5,606 nt of DNA from positions 1-5,606 of the forward strand of contig JAIDOO010000016.1 of the NCBI GenBank assembly GCA_029063275.1, in the 5' to 3' direction. How positions within the stretch are numbered: the first letter of the stretch is position 1; every line of letters starts with the position of its first letter. The DNA is from Clostridia bacterium (lineage in GTDB: Bacteria > Bacillota > Clostridia > Christensenellales > Borkfalkiaceae). The notes under the pieces were generated by a model. The model saw nothing but the letters and a program-made list of their open reading frames with translations, made no database searches and was not told where the DNA came from. This document shows positions 1-5,606 of the stretch, one piece after another. Made by a program: the position numbers and the translations under genes.

Positions 1-33
1 ATTTGCGACCGTGCCTTAAAATTTATTTAATTA

Positions 34-561
34 TTATTTTCCGAAATATCTTTTCAGCATACCGGCAAATCCTGCGCCGTGTCTTGCCTCGTCTTTAGCC
101 ATTTCGTGAACGGTGTCATGAATTGCGTCGTAACCCAACTGCTTAGCGCGTTTTGCAATAGCAAGCTTGCCCTCGCAAGCGCCTGCTTCCGCCGCCGCGC
201 GAAGTTCAAGATTTTTCTTGGTGGAAGGCGTTACAACCTCGCCTAAAAGCTCCGCAAATTTAGCCGCGTGTTCAGCCTCTTCGTAAGCGTAACGCTTGTA
301 CGCTTCTGCAATTTCGGGATAGCCCTCGCGCTCGGCAACTCTTGCCATAGCCAGATACATACCGACTTCGGTACATTCGCCTGCAAAGTGTGCACGAAGT
401 CCCTCAAGAACTTCTTTATCCTCAACCTTGCCGTCGCCTACTACATGCTCGCAAGCATACTTGCTATCCGCAGAAACTTCATTGAATTTCTTTGCTCCGC
501 ATACGGGGCATACCTGCACGTCATCCGCTACGATTTCGCCGCAAACTGCACATTTCTTCAT
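34..561 (-). CDS. Reverse-type rubrerythrin / NADH peroxidase-like diiron protein
   Basis: Non-haem diiron protein of 175 residues that probably reduces hydrogen peroxide in the cytoplasm with electrons from NAD(P)H through a rubredoxin-type relay, protecting an anaerobe from oxidative stress. The N-terminus holds a short rubredoxin-like metal knob with CxxC pairs at C4/C7 and C18/C21. A four-helix ferritin-like domain follows (about 48-175). Its iron-ligand motifs are visible: E62 in [13 protein letters not shown]95-x-x-H98 in YEEAEH, and E158-x-x-H161 in KDEARH. Having the knob at the N-terminus is the 'reverse' rubrerythrin order; classical rubrerythrin has it at the C-terminus. The conserved end [17 protein letters not shown]...RYFGK is typical of proteins annotated as NADH peroxidase. 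The start at 561 is preferred over an in-frame TTG at 630 because a GGAGG site lies 8 bases upstream and the TTG would overlap the -35 box. Family assignment is firm; the physiological electron donor is inferred. Confidence 0.93.
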   Translation of the reverse strand: MKKCAVCGEIVADDVQVCPVCGAKKFNEVSADSKYACEHVVGDGKVEDKEVLEGLRAHFAGECTEVGMYLAMARVAEREGYPEIAEAYKRYAYEEAEHAAKFAELLGEVVTPSTKKNLELRAAAEAGACEGKLAIAKRAKQLGYDAIHDTVHEMAKDEARHGAGFAGMLKRYFGK

Positions 562-567
562 AATAAA

Positions 568-574
568 TTCCTCC
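568..574 (-). promoter_or_regulatory. Ribosome binding site of the rubrerythrin gene
   Basis: On the minus strand this reads GGAGGAA, with the GGAGG core 8 bases before the ATG at 561. It decides the start: the longer in-frame reading from a TTG at 630 has no such site. Confidence 0.85.
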
Positions 575-601
575 GAAAATTTTAAATACGTTTGTGTAGA
601 G

Positions 602-630
602 ATTATAGCATACCAAAGCTGAAATATCAA
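602..630 (-). promoter_or_regulatory. Sigma-A-type promoter of the rubrerythrin gene (extended -10)
   Basis: Minus-strand -35 box TTGATA (625-630), a 17-base spacer and a perfect -10 box TATAAT (602-607), preceded by TGC, which gives an extended -10. Transcription should start near 595, leaving a leader of about 34 bases. It lies in the 109-base gap after the HAD gene, so rubrerythrin can be expressed independently of argS. I see no PerR-like operator (TTATAATNATTATAA) over it. Confidence 0.85.
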
Positions 631-670
631 CAGAAATTTTGCAAATTTTAGTATTAGAATTCAAAAACTT

Positions 671-1303
671 TTATACAAATTTAAGAATATCTGGAAACGT
701 ATTTGCAAACGACAAAGCTCCCGCCGTTTGCAGTTGCGTTTTCGTTCTGTATCCCCAAAGCACGGAAACACAATCCAATCCCGCATTTTTTGCCGTCAGC
801 ACATCAGTCTCGCCGTCCCCGATGAATATGCAGTCCTGTTTTTGCAGTCCCATAATTTCAGTAGCCTTCAACGTTGCAGTAGGGTCGGGCTTTAAAGGAT
901 ACTCGCCGCTTTGACCGAACAGAGCGCAAAAATGATAGTTTGACAATAATTTACGGCAGACGTTTTCAGTCGCACGCTGAGGCTTATTTGTAACAACCGC
1001 AAATTTAACTCCGCGATTTTGCAGTTCGCTCAACACGTCCTCTTCACCTTCGTATAAAGTTGTCGATTCATTTTCACATTCGCTGAATTTTTTGGCGTAA
1101 AGCTTGTAAACCTCTTCCCAAATTTCACCGTCGACCGCGTCTTGAACCAATCTCTTTGCACCATGTCCAACCAGACGCGTGCATTTTTCAACACTGATAT
1201 TTTCAAGCCCGAACGCAGTCAGACACTCGTTCAGAACCTTATGAATATCGCCGATAGTATTCAAAAGCGTGCCGTCCAAATCAAAAATAATACCCTTTGC
1301 CAT
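671..1303 (-). CDS. HAD-family hydrolase, phosphoglycolate phosphatase-like
   Basis: Cytoplasmic phosphatase of the haloacid dehalogenase superfamily, 210 residues, full length for the phosphoglycolate phosphatase/PpaX/beta-phosphoglucomutase-like group. All four HAD motifs are present: motif I DLDGTLLNT with nucleophile D8 and acid/base D10; motif II VVTNKP with T105; motif III K138 in LKPDP; motif IV GDGETD with D163 and D167. A helical cap (about residues 15-85) lies between motif I and the core, as in subclass I enzymes. The start lies one base after the argS stop, and no good Shine-Dalgarno site precedes it, so translation is probably coupled to argS. I see no terminator after it. Candidate substrates are 2-phosphoglycolate, pyrophosphate or a sugar phosphate. 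The motifs do not separate these, so no gene symbol is given. Confidence 0.9.
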   Translation of the reverse strand: MAKGIIFDLDGTLLNTIGDIHKVLNECLTAFGLENISVEKCTRLVGHGAKRLVQDAVDGEIWEEVYKLYAKKFSECENESTTLYEGEEDVLSELQNRGVKFAVVTNKPQRATENVCRKLLSNYHFCALFGQSGEYPLKPDPTATLKATEIMGLQKQDCIFIGDGETDVLTAKNAGLDCVSVLWGYRTKTQLQTAGALSFANTFPDILKFV

Positions 1304-1304
1304 A

Positions 1305-2984
1305 TTACATTTTATCCGGAACGCCTATTCCCAGTATCGCCAATGCGCTTTTAAGGGTTGATAAAGTTGCACGAGTCAAAGCAAGCCTGAAATCCTTGGC
1401 ATCGCCCTCTGCCGTAAGAATTTTGCAATCGATATAAAATTTATTGAACTTCTGTGCGAGGTCTACGGCAAAGCGTGCAATATAACACGGCTCGTACTTT
1501 TCAGCGGCTTCTTTCAATACTTCGGGGAAAGAGGCAAGCTCCTTTACAACCTCGAATTCCTGCGCGTTTGGCTGATAATTCTCGGGAAGCGCCTCTTTAT
1601 TACCGCTTTTTGAAAGCACTGAATTTGCCCTTGCACACGTGTATTGGACGTATACGCTCGTTTCGCCCTCAAAAGATAAAACCCTGTCGTATGAAAAGAC
1701 TATATCTTTAATTTTATTGTTGTAAAGCGCACCGAAAATAACCGCGCCTATGCCGACTTTTTCAGCAATCTCGTTCTTGTTTTCAAGGTCGGGATTTTTT
1801 TCGGAAACCACCGTATAAGCCTTTTCAATACATTTATTTATAACGTCCTCAAGCCAGACCACTTTGCCCTTTCTGGTAGACATTGCGCCGTCCTCAAGCG
1901 ACACCATTCCGTAAGCAACGTGAACCATATCCTTCGCCCAGGGCTTCCCCATAAGTTCAAGCACTTTAAAAAACTGTTTGAAATGCAAGTTCTGCTGATA
2001 GGCAACAACGTACAGACACTTATAAAAATCATAAGTATTTTTGCGGTAAATCGCGGCGGCGAGGTCGCGCGTCGCATAGAGCGAAGCACCGTCCGAGCGA
2101 AGAATCAGGCAGGGCGGCATACCGTACTCTTCCAAATCGACTATCTGTGCCCCCTCACTTTCTTTAAGTAAACGCTTTTCGCGCAGTTCGTCTATTACCG
2201 GTTGCATTTTGTCGGTATAAAAACGCTCGCCGGCATAGCTGTCGAAGTTAACGCCAAGCTTGTCGTAGATTTTTTGGACGTATTTTAAGGTAAGCGATTT
2301 AAACCACTCGAAAATTTCGTTAGCTTCTTTATCTCCGCTTTCAATAAGTCTGAAATATTCCCTGGCTTCGCTCTCCATCTGCTCGTCCGCCTCGTTATTG
2401 AAACGAACGTACAAATCGTTTATGGCGTGTATTCCGCCCTTTTCAACTTCCTCTTTATTACCCCAACGCTTATAGGCACAAATCAGTTTTCCGAACTGCG
2501 TACCGTAATCACCGAGGTGGTTAATCCCAACCACGTTATAGCCGAGATATTGATACAATTTATAAAGCGCGCCGCCGATAACAGTGGTTGATAAATGCCC
2601 GATATGAAAGGGCTTTGCGATATTTACCGACGAGTAGTCTATACAAACCGTTTTATCCTTTCCCTCTTGCGATTTTCCGTAATTTTCACCGCTTGTTAAA
2701 ATTTCGCTTAAAACGCTACTTGCCAATCCCGCTTTATTTACGCTGAAATTAAGATAGCCGTTTATAGCGGACACGCCGCTGATAACCCCGTCGGTTTTGT
2801 AAGCGTCTTTAAGCTCTTCCGCAATAATAGCGGGGCTCTTTCTTAAAACCTTTGAAAGCTTAAAACAAGGCAGTGCAAAATCACCCATTTCAGAATTGGG
2901 CGGAGTAACTATCAAGCCGTAAATCTCTTCACAGCTAAGTCCATCAACATTAATTCGTTCCGCAATATATTTTTTATAATCCAT
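1305..2984 (-). CDS. argS: Arginyl-tRNA synthetase
   Basis: Class I aminoacyl-tRNA synthetase of 559 residues that charges tRNA-Arg with arginine using ATP; essential and cytoplasmic. In order: the N-terminal ArgRS additional domain (about 1-100, with SEMGDFALPCFKLSK at 31-45); the Rossmann catalytic domain with the ATP signature KPFHIGH (HIGH at 127-130) and NHLGDYGTQFG (155-165); the YATRDLAA segment (303-310); the KMSKS-equivalent MSTRKG (368-373); and a C-terminal DALR anticodon-binding domain (about 443-559) from VYVQYTCARANSVL to the usual end LAILGIGVPDKM. Length and both ends match the family, with no frameshift or gap. The ATG at 2984 follows TGAGGAA, whose GAGGA core is 7 bases upstream. 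It is the first gene of a two-gene operon with the HAD phosphatase and is divergent from ychF. Confidence 0.97.
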   Translation of the reverse strand: MDYKKYIAERINVDGLSCEEIYGLIVTPPNSEMGDFALPCFKLSKVLRKSPAIIAEELKDAYKTDGVISGVSAINGYLNFSVNKAGLASSVLSEILTSGENYGKSQEGKDKTVCIDYSSVNIAKPFHIGHLSTTVIGGALYKLYQYLGYNVVGINHLGDYGTQFGKLICAYKRWGNKEEVEKGGIHAINDLYVRFNNEADEQMESEAREYFRLIESGDKEANEIFEWFKSLTLKYVQKIYDKLGVNFDSYAGERFYTDKMQPVIDELREKRLLKESEGAQIVDLEEYGMPPCLILRSDGASLYATRDLAAAIYRKNTYDFYKCLYVVAYQQNLHFKQFFKVLELMGKPWAKDMVHVAYGMVSLEDGAMSTRKGKVVWLEDVINKCIEKAYTVVSEKNPDLENKNEIAEKVGIGAVIFGALYNNKIKDIVFSYDRVLSFEGETSVYVQYTCARANSVLSKSGNKEALPENYQPNAQEFEVVKELASFPEVLKEAAEKYEPCYIARFAVDLAQKFNKFYIDCKILTAEGDAKDFRLALTRATLSTLKSALAILGIGVPDKM

Positions 2985-3008
2985 ATCAATTTCCTCAGAT
3001 ACTTAACA

Positions 3009-3037
3009 ATTTTATCACATACGCAAAATTTTAGCAA
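3009..3037 (-). promoter_or_regulatory. Promoter of the argS-HAD operon
   Basis: Minus-strand -35 box TTGCTA (3032-3037), a 17-base spacer and -10 box TAAAAT (3009-3014), preceded by TGA, an extended -10. The predicted start near 3002 gives a leader of about 17 bases, too short for a T-box riboswitch. The spacing and distance to the gene are good; the boxes are less than consensus. Confidence 0.7.
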
Positions 3038-3056
3038 CTTTACCGCCTATTTTGTT

Positions 3057-3085
3057 TTGATTATTTTCAACGTTTATATTATAAT
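3057..3085 (+). promoter_or_regulatory. Promoter of ychF
   Basis: Plus-strand -35 box TTGATT (3057-3062), exactly 17 bases, then a perfect -10 box TATAAT (3080-3085). Transcription should start near 3092, about 24 bases before the ATG. Its -35 box lies 19 bases from that of the divergent argS promoter. Confidence 0.8.
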
Positions 3086-3102
3086 TTAAATAACAAATTT
3101 TT

Positions 3103-3109
3103 GAGGAAG
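3103..3109 (+). promoter_or_regulatory. Ribosome binding site of ychF
   Basis: GAGGAAG with its GAGGA core 8 bases before the ATG at 3116. It rules out the in-frame TTG at 3101, which directly abuts this site and would add five residues absent from the family. Confidence 0.85.
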
Positions 3110-3115
3110 AAAATT

Positions 3116-4216
3116 ATGAAATTAGGCGTCGTAGGACTTCCCAACGTAGGAAAGTCTACACTTTTCAATGCTATAACCCACGCAGGCGCGGAAGCGGCAA
3201 ATTATCCCTTTTGCACGATAGAACCCAATGTAGGTGTTGTAACCGTTCCCGACGAGCGTTTAGACAAGCTGGCGGCTTTGTACGACAGCAAAAAGGTTAC
3301 TCCCGCCATCGTTGAATTTGTAGATATAGCGGGACTTGTAAAAGGCGCATCCAAAGGCGAAGGCTTGGGCAACAAGTTTCTTTCGCACGTCCGAGAATGC
3401 GACGCAATAGTACACGTCGTTCGTTGCTTCGAAGATGAAAACATAACCCACGTCAGCGGAAAAATAGACCCGGTTTCAGACATTCAGACGATTACGCTTG
3501 AACTTATACTTTCCGATATAGAAGCCGTAACAAAGCGTCTTGACAGAATACGTTCGGCGGCGCGCGGCGGGGCAAATAAAGAAGCCGCAGCTGAGTTTGC
3601 GCTCTTGGAAAGGCTTGAAAAGTTTTTAAGCGAAGAAAAACCCGCAAGACTTTTTGAGTGCGGCAAGGAAGAACAGCCTATAGTTGACAATCTCTTCCTT
3701 TTAACCGCAAAACCCGTTATCTATGCGGCAAATATCTCGGAATTCGATATGGGCAAACCCGATGACGAAATCCCCCTCGTTTGCACGGTCAAAAATTATG
3801 CCGACAAAGAAGGTAGCGAGGTGCTTGTTATCTGCGCTAAAACCGAGGAAGAAATTTCGCAGATGTCTGCGGATGACGCGGCAATGTTTTTGGAAGAACT
3901 CGGACTTAAAGAAAGCGGCTTGAACAGACTGATTAAAAAGAGCTACGATTTATTAGGACTTATCTCCTACCTCACAGCAGGCGAAAAAGAAACGCGCGCC
4001 TGGACTATTGTAAAGGGCACAAAAGCTCCGCAGGCGGCGGGCAAAATTCACAGCGATTTTGAAAAAGGATTTATCCGGGCTGAAATATGCGACTGGCAAA
4101 CCCTTTTGGAATGTAACGGCTTAGTGGGTGCGCGCGAAAAAGGCAAGGTCCGCTCGGAAGGAAAGGATTACGTTATCAAAGACGGAGACGTGGTCCTCTT
4201 CCGCTTCAACGTTTAA
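3116..4216 (+). CDS. ychF: Redox/translation-associated P-loop NTPase YchF (OLA1 family)
   Basis: Obg-superfamily NTPase of 366 residues, the usual full length. Family members bind ribosomes and, unlike most relatives, hydrolyse ATP in preference to GTP; they are linked to translation control and negative regulation of the oxidative stress response. Visible motifs: the N-terminal MKLGVVGLPNVGKST, giving the P-loop G1 (7-15); G2 region PFCTIEPN (31-38); G3 DIAGLVKGA (70-78); and, at the G4 position, N206-I-S-E209 (NxxE) in place of the NKxD that specifies guanine, which marks the YchF/OLA1 subfamily. A coiled-coil-like helical insert covers about 125-175. A C-terminal TGS domain covers about 283-366, from SYLTAGEKETRAWT to VVLFRFNV. 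The ATG at 3116 starts at the family's conserved N-terminus. The gene is monocistronic and ends in the shared terminator with gap. Confidence 0.97.
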   Translation: MKLGVVGLPNVGKSTLFNAITHAGAEAANYPFCTIEPNVGVVTVPDERLDKLAALYDSKKVTPAIVEFVDIAGLVKGASKGEGLGNKFLSHVRECDAIVHVVRCFEDENITHVSGKIDPVSDIQTITLELILSDIEAVTKRLDRIRSAARGGANKEAAAEFALLERLEKFLSEEKPARLFECGKEEQPIVDNLFLLTAKPVIYAANISEFDMGKPDDEIPLVCTVKNYADKEGSEVLVICAKTEEEISQMSADDAAMFLEELGLKESGLNRLIKKSYDLLGLISYLTAGEKETRAWTIVKGTKAPQAAGKIHSDFEKGFIRAEICDWQTLLECNGLVGAREKGKVRSEGKDYVIKDGDVVLFRFNV

Positions 4217-4292
4217 AGAAAAAATATAGTTTGAATACGCTAATTGCTATTATCTCATTAACTTTCGTTTTTAGTTTTAAAGAGTATTTTAA

Positions 4293-4325
4293 AAAATCCC
4301 TGCGGCAAAATGCCGCAGGGATTTT
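4293..4325. terminator. Bidirectional intrinsic terminator between ychF and gap
   Basis: Perfect 15-bp inverted repeat (4293-4307 and 4311-4325) with an AAA loop and a GC-rich core CCCTGCGGC. On the plus strand the stem ends in TTTT and a T-rich tail follows (AATTATTTTTATT), suited to ending ychF, whose stop is 76 bases upstream. On the minus strand it ends in six Ts (4291-4296), suited to ending gap, whose stop codon is only 15 bases away. Confidence 0.95.
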
Positions 4326-4340
4326 AATTATTTTTATTAA

Positions 4341-5357
4341 TTACTTCAATTCAGCGAAGTATTTGATAGTTCTTACCATCTGCGAAGTGTACGAATTTTC
4401 GTTATCGTACCAGCTTACAACCTTTACAAGGGTTGTGCCGTCGCCGAGAGGCATGCACTTGGTCTGGGTTGCGTCAAACAACGAGCCGTAGGTCATACCG
4501 ATAACGTCGGAAGATACGATTTCCTCTTCGGTGTAACCGTAAGACGACGAGGATGCCGCTTTCATTGCGTCGTTTACCGCCGTTGCGTCAACTTCGCCCT
4601 GACATACGGCAATAAGCTGTGTAAGCGAACCGGTGGGAACGGGAACGCGCTGTGCGCAACCGTCGAGAACGCCGTTCAACTCGGGAATAACAAGACCAAT
4701 TGCCTTTGCCGCGCCGGTTGAATTGGGAACAATATTAACAGCCGCAGCCCTTGCTCTTCTCAAATCGCCCTTTCTATGGGGTCCGTCAAGAACCATCTGG
4801 TCGCCGGTATATGCGTGAATGGTTGTCATATAACCTTTCTTGATTTTGCAAAGCTTGTTCAATGCGTCAGCCATGGGTGCAAGGCAGTTGGTAGTACAGC
4901 TTGCGGCAGAAATAACGGTGTCGCTTGCTTTCAGGGTTTTTTCGTTTACGCTGAATACTACGGTGGGAAGATCGTTGCCTGCAGGTGCGGAAATTACGCA
5001 CTTCTTTGCGCCTGCCGCAATATGAGCAGAAGCCTTTTCTTTGGAGCAGTAGAAACCGGTGCATTCGAGAACGACGTCAACATCGTGCTTTTTCCAAGGA
5101 AGGTTTGCCGCATCTTTTTCTGCATAGATTTTGATAGTTTTGCCGTTTACGGTAATGCTGTCCTCACCGGCTACTACCGAGTCGCAATACTTATATCTGC
5201 CCTGAGCAGAATCATACTTCAACAAGTGAGCAAGCATTTTGGGGCTTGTCAGGTCGTTGATTGCTACGATTTCGTAGCCTTCCGCGTCAAACATCTGTCT
5301 GAATGCCAGACGTCCGATACGTCCGAAACCGTTGATTGCAACTTTTACATTTGCCAT
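4341..5357 (-). CDS. gap: Glyceraldehyde-3-phosphate dehydrogenase, type I, phosphorylating
   Basis: Glycolytic enzyme of 338 residues that converts glyceraldehyde 3-phosphate, NAD+ and phosphate into 1,3-bisphosphoglycerate in the cytoplasm, working as a homotetramer. The N-terminal Rossmann fold begins [11 protein letters not shown] (6-16). D35 in INDLT ends the second strand and fits NAD rather than NADP preference. The catalytic motif SAASCTTN (150-157) carries nucleophile C154, with partner H181 in HAYTGDQ. The phosphate-binding loop [10 protein letters not shown] (212-221) and the C-terminal [15 protein letters not shown] (317-330) are intact. Length is normal. A GGAGG site lies 10 bases before the ATG at 5357, and a strong promoter lies further upstream. 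The gene is monocistronic, convergent with ychF and closed by the shared terminator. Family identity is certain; the direction of flux (glycolysis or gluconeogenesis) is not shown by the sequence. Confidence 0.98.
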   Translation of the reverse strand: MANVKVAINGFGRIGRLAFRQMFDAEGYEIVAINDLTSPKMLAHLLKYDSAQGRYKYCDSVVAGEDSITVNGKTIKIYAEKDAANLPWKKHDVDVVLECTGFYCSKEKASAHIAAGAKKCVISAPAGNDLPTVVFSVNEKTLKASDTVISAASCTTNCLAPMADALNKLCKIKKGYMTTIHAYTGDQMVLDGPHRKGDLRRARAAAVNIVPNSTGAAKAIGLVIPELNGVLDGCAQRVPVPTGSLTQLIAVCQGEVDATAVNDAMKAASSSSYGYTEEEIVSSDVIGMTYGSLFDATQTKCMPLGDGTTLVKVVSWYDNENSYTSQMVRTIKYFAELK

Positions 5358-5422
5358 AAATAATATTCCTCCGAATAATTTGTTGAGATTTGAATTTGCG
5401 TTTCATTCCTGAAATCTAGGCA

Positions 5423-5451
5423 ATTATAGCAGAAATTACCGAAATAGTCAA
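5423..5451 (-). promoter_or_regulatory. Main promoter of gap (extended -10)
   Basis: Minus-strand -35 box TTGACT (5446-5451), a 17-base spacer and a perfect -10 TATAAT (5423-5428) preceded by TGC. This is the strongest promoter match in the window, as expected for an abundant glycolytic enzyme. Predicted start near 5416, giving a leader of about 58 bases. The upstream flank on the minus strand is A/T-rich (GAAAAATAA), a possible UP-like element. Confidence 0.87.
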
Positions 5452-5518
5452 TTATTTTTCAAGCAATCCTTTATGCGCCGATTTAGTTAGCTTTTTGCAA
5501 TAAAAGATAAAAAAACAC

Positions 5519-5542
5519 ATTTATAAAATATTCTTTATAAAT
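5519..5542. repeat. AT-rich dyad in the right-hand intergenic region
   Basis: Perfect inverted repeat of two 9-base arms, ATTTATAAA (5519-5527) and TTTATAAAT (5534-5542), separated by six bases. It consists of A and T only in the arms, so chance is a real possibility in this AT-rich spacer. It ends 4 bases before a candidate plus-strand -35 box, where an operator or UP element could sit. It does not fit the 7-1-7 PerR/Fur layout. Confidence 0.5.
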
Positions 5543-5546
5543 TGAC

Positions 5547-5575
5547 TTGAATTTTATCACGCAATGAATTATACT
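5547..5575 (+). promoter_or_regulatory. Candidate outward promoter for a gene beyond the right edge
   Basis: Plus-strand -35-like TTGAAT (5547-5552), a 17-base spacer and -10-like TATACT (5570-5575). A start near 5582 would transcribe out of the window. No coding start is visible after it in the remaining bases, so its target is unseen. Confidence 0.45.
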
Positions 5576-5597
5576 TAGATAAGGTAGTTTTTGCCAA
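5568..5597 (-). promoter_or_regulatory. Candidate distal second promoter of gap
   Basis: Minus-strand -35-like TTGGCA (5592-5597), an 18-base spacer and a perfect -10 TATAAT (5568-5573). If active, it would start near 5561 and reach gap through a leader of about 200 bases that also covers the main gap promoter. It overlaps the opposite-facing candidate, so only one may be real. Confidence 0.4.
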
Positions 5598-5606
5598 ATA
5601 TATATA

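Noticed and set aside
1..33. Terminator or gene after rubrerythrin at the left edge
   Set aside because: Only 33 bases are visible and they show no hairpin or coding start; the true end lies outside the window.
268..585. A 105-residue plus-strand open frame antisense to rubrerythrin
   Set aside because: No ribosome binding site or recognisable family, and it lies opposite a clear, conserved gene.
562..630. A 23-residue N-terminal extension of rubrerythrin from a TTG at 630
   Set aside because: It would overlap the -35/-10 promoter boxes and the GGAGG site, and it has no homologous character; the ATG at 561 begins the conserved CxxC knob.
634..648. AAATTT-TGC-AAATTT inverted repeat after the HAD gene as a terminator
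   Set aside because: The stem is all A/T with a three-base loop and no T-tract follows it on the minus strand; too weak to call.
3101..3115. A five-residue extension of YchF from a TTG at 3101
   Set aside because: The GAGGA ribosome binding site would lie inside it; the family starts at MKLGVVGLPNVGKST.
4217..4292. A small gene or RNA between the ychF stop and the terminator
   Set aside because: No start with a ribosome binding site and no structure beyond the terminator; it looks like the ychF 3' untranslated region.
4776..5363. A 195-residue plus-strand open frame antisense to gap
   Set aside because: It mirrors the codon bias of gap on the other strand, has no recognisable domain and ends up sharing the gap start region; a shadow frame.
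5591..5606. Run of alternating TA at the right edge as a repeat or origin
   Set aside because: Four TA units at the window edge are too short to interpret.

Overview
This is an ordinary housekeeping stretch of a bacterial chromosome. It carries five complete genes in three transcription units and no sign of mobile DNA. The moderate-to-low GC content, AT-rich spacers, strong GGAGG-type ribosome binding sites and near-consensus sigma-A-type promoters suggest a Firmicutes/Clostridia-like organism. A reverse-type rubrerythrin suggests an anaerobe. The exact lineage cannot be told from the sequence alone.

Layout, left to right. (1) A minus-strand gene for a rubrerythrin-family peroxidase with an N-terminal rubredoxin-like knob (34-561), with its own strong extended -10 promoter at 602-630. 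(2) A minus-strand two-gene operon: argS (arginyl-tRNA synthetase, 1305-2984), then a HAD-family phosphatase (671-1303). One base separates the argS stop from the phosphatase start, and the phosphatase has no good ribosome binding site of its own. (3) A 131-bp divergent intergenic region with back-to-back promoters for argS and ychF. (4) The plus-strand gene ychF (3116-4216), a complete Obg-family P-loop NTPase with a TGS domain. (5) A perfect 15-bp hairpin with U-tracts on both sides (4293-4325), serving as shared terminator for the convergent genes ychF and gap. (6) The minus-strand gene gap (4341-5357), glyceraldehyde-3-phosphate dehydrogenase, with a TTGACT-17-TATAAT promoter. (7) A gene-free right end (5452-5606) with an AT-rich dyad and two candidate promoters that face opposite ways and overlap at their -10 boxes. 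One may start an unseen gene beyond the window; the other may be a second, distal promoter for gap.

The genes cover translation (argS, ychF), central glycolysis (gap), metabolite repair or phosphatase activity (HAD) and peroxide defence (rubrerythrin). They do not form one pathway. No undescribed system is evident; the points worth a second look are mainly regulatory.
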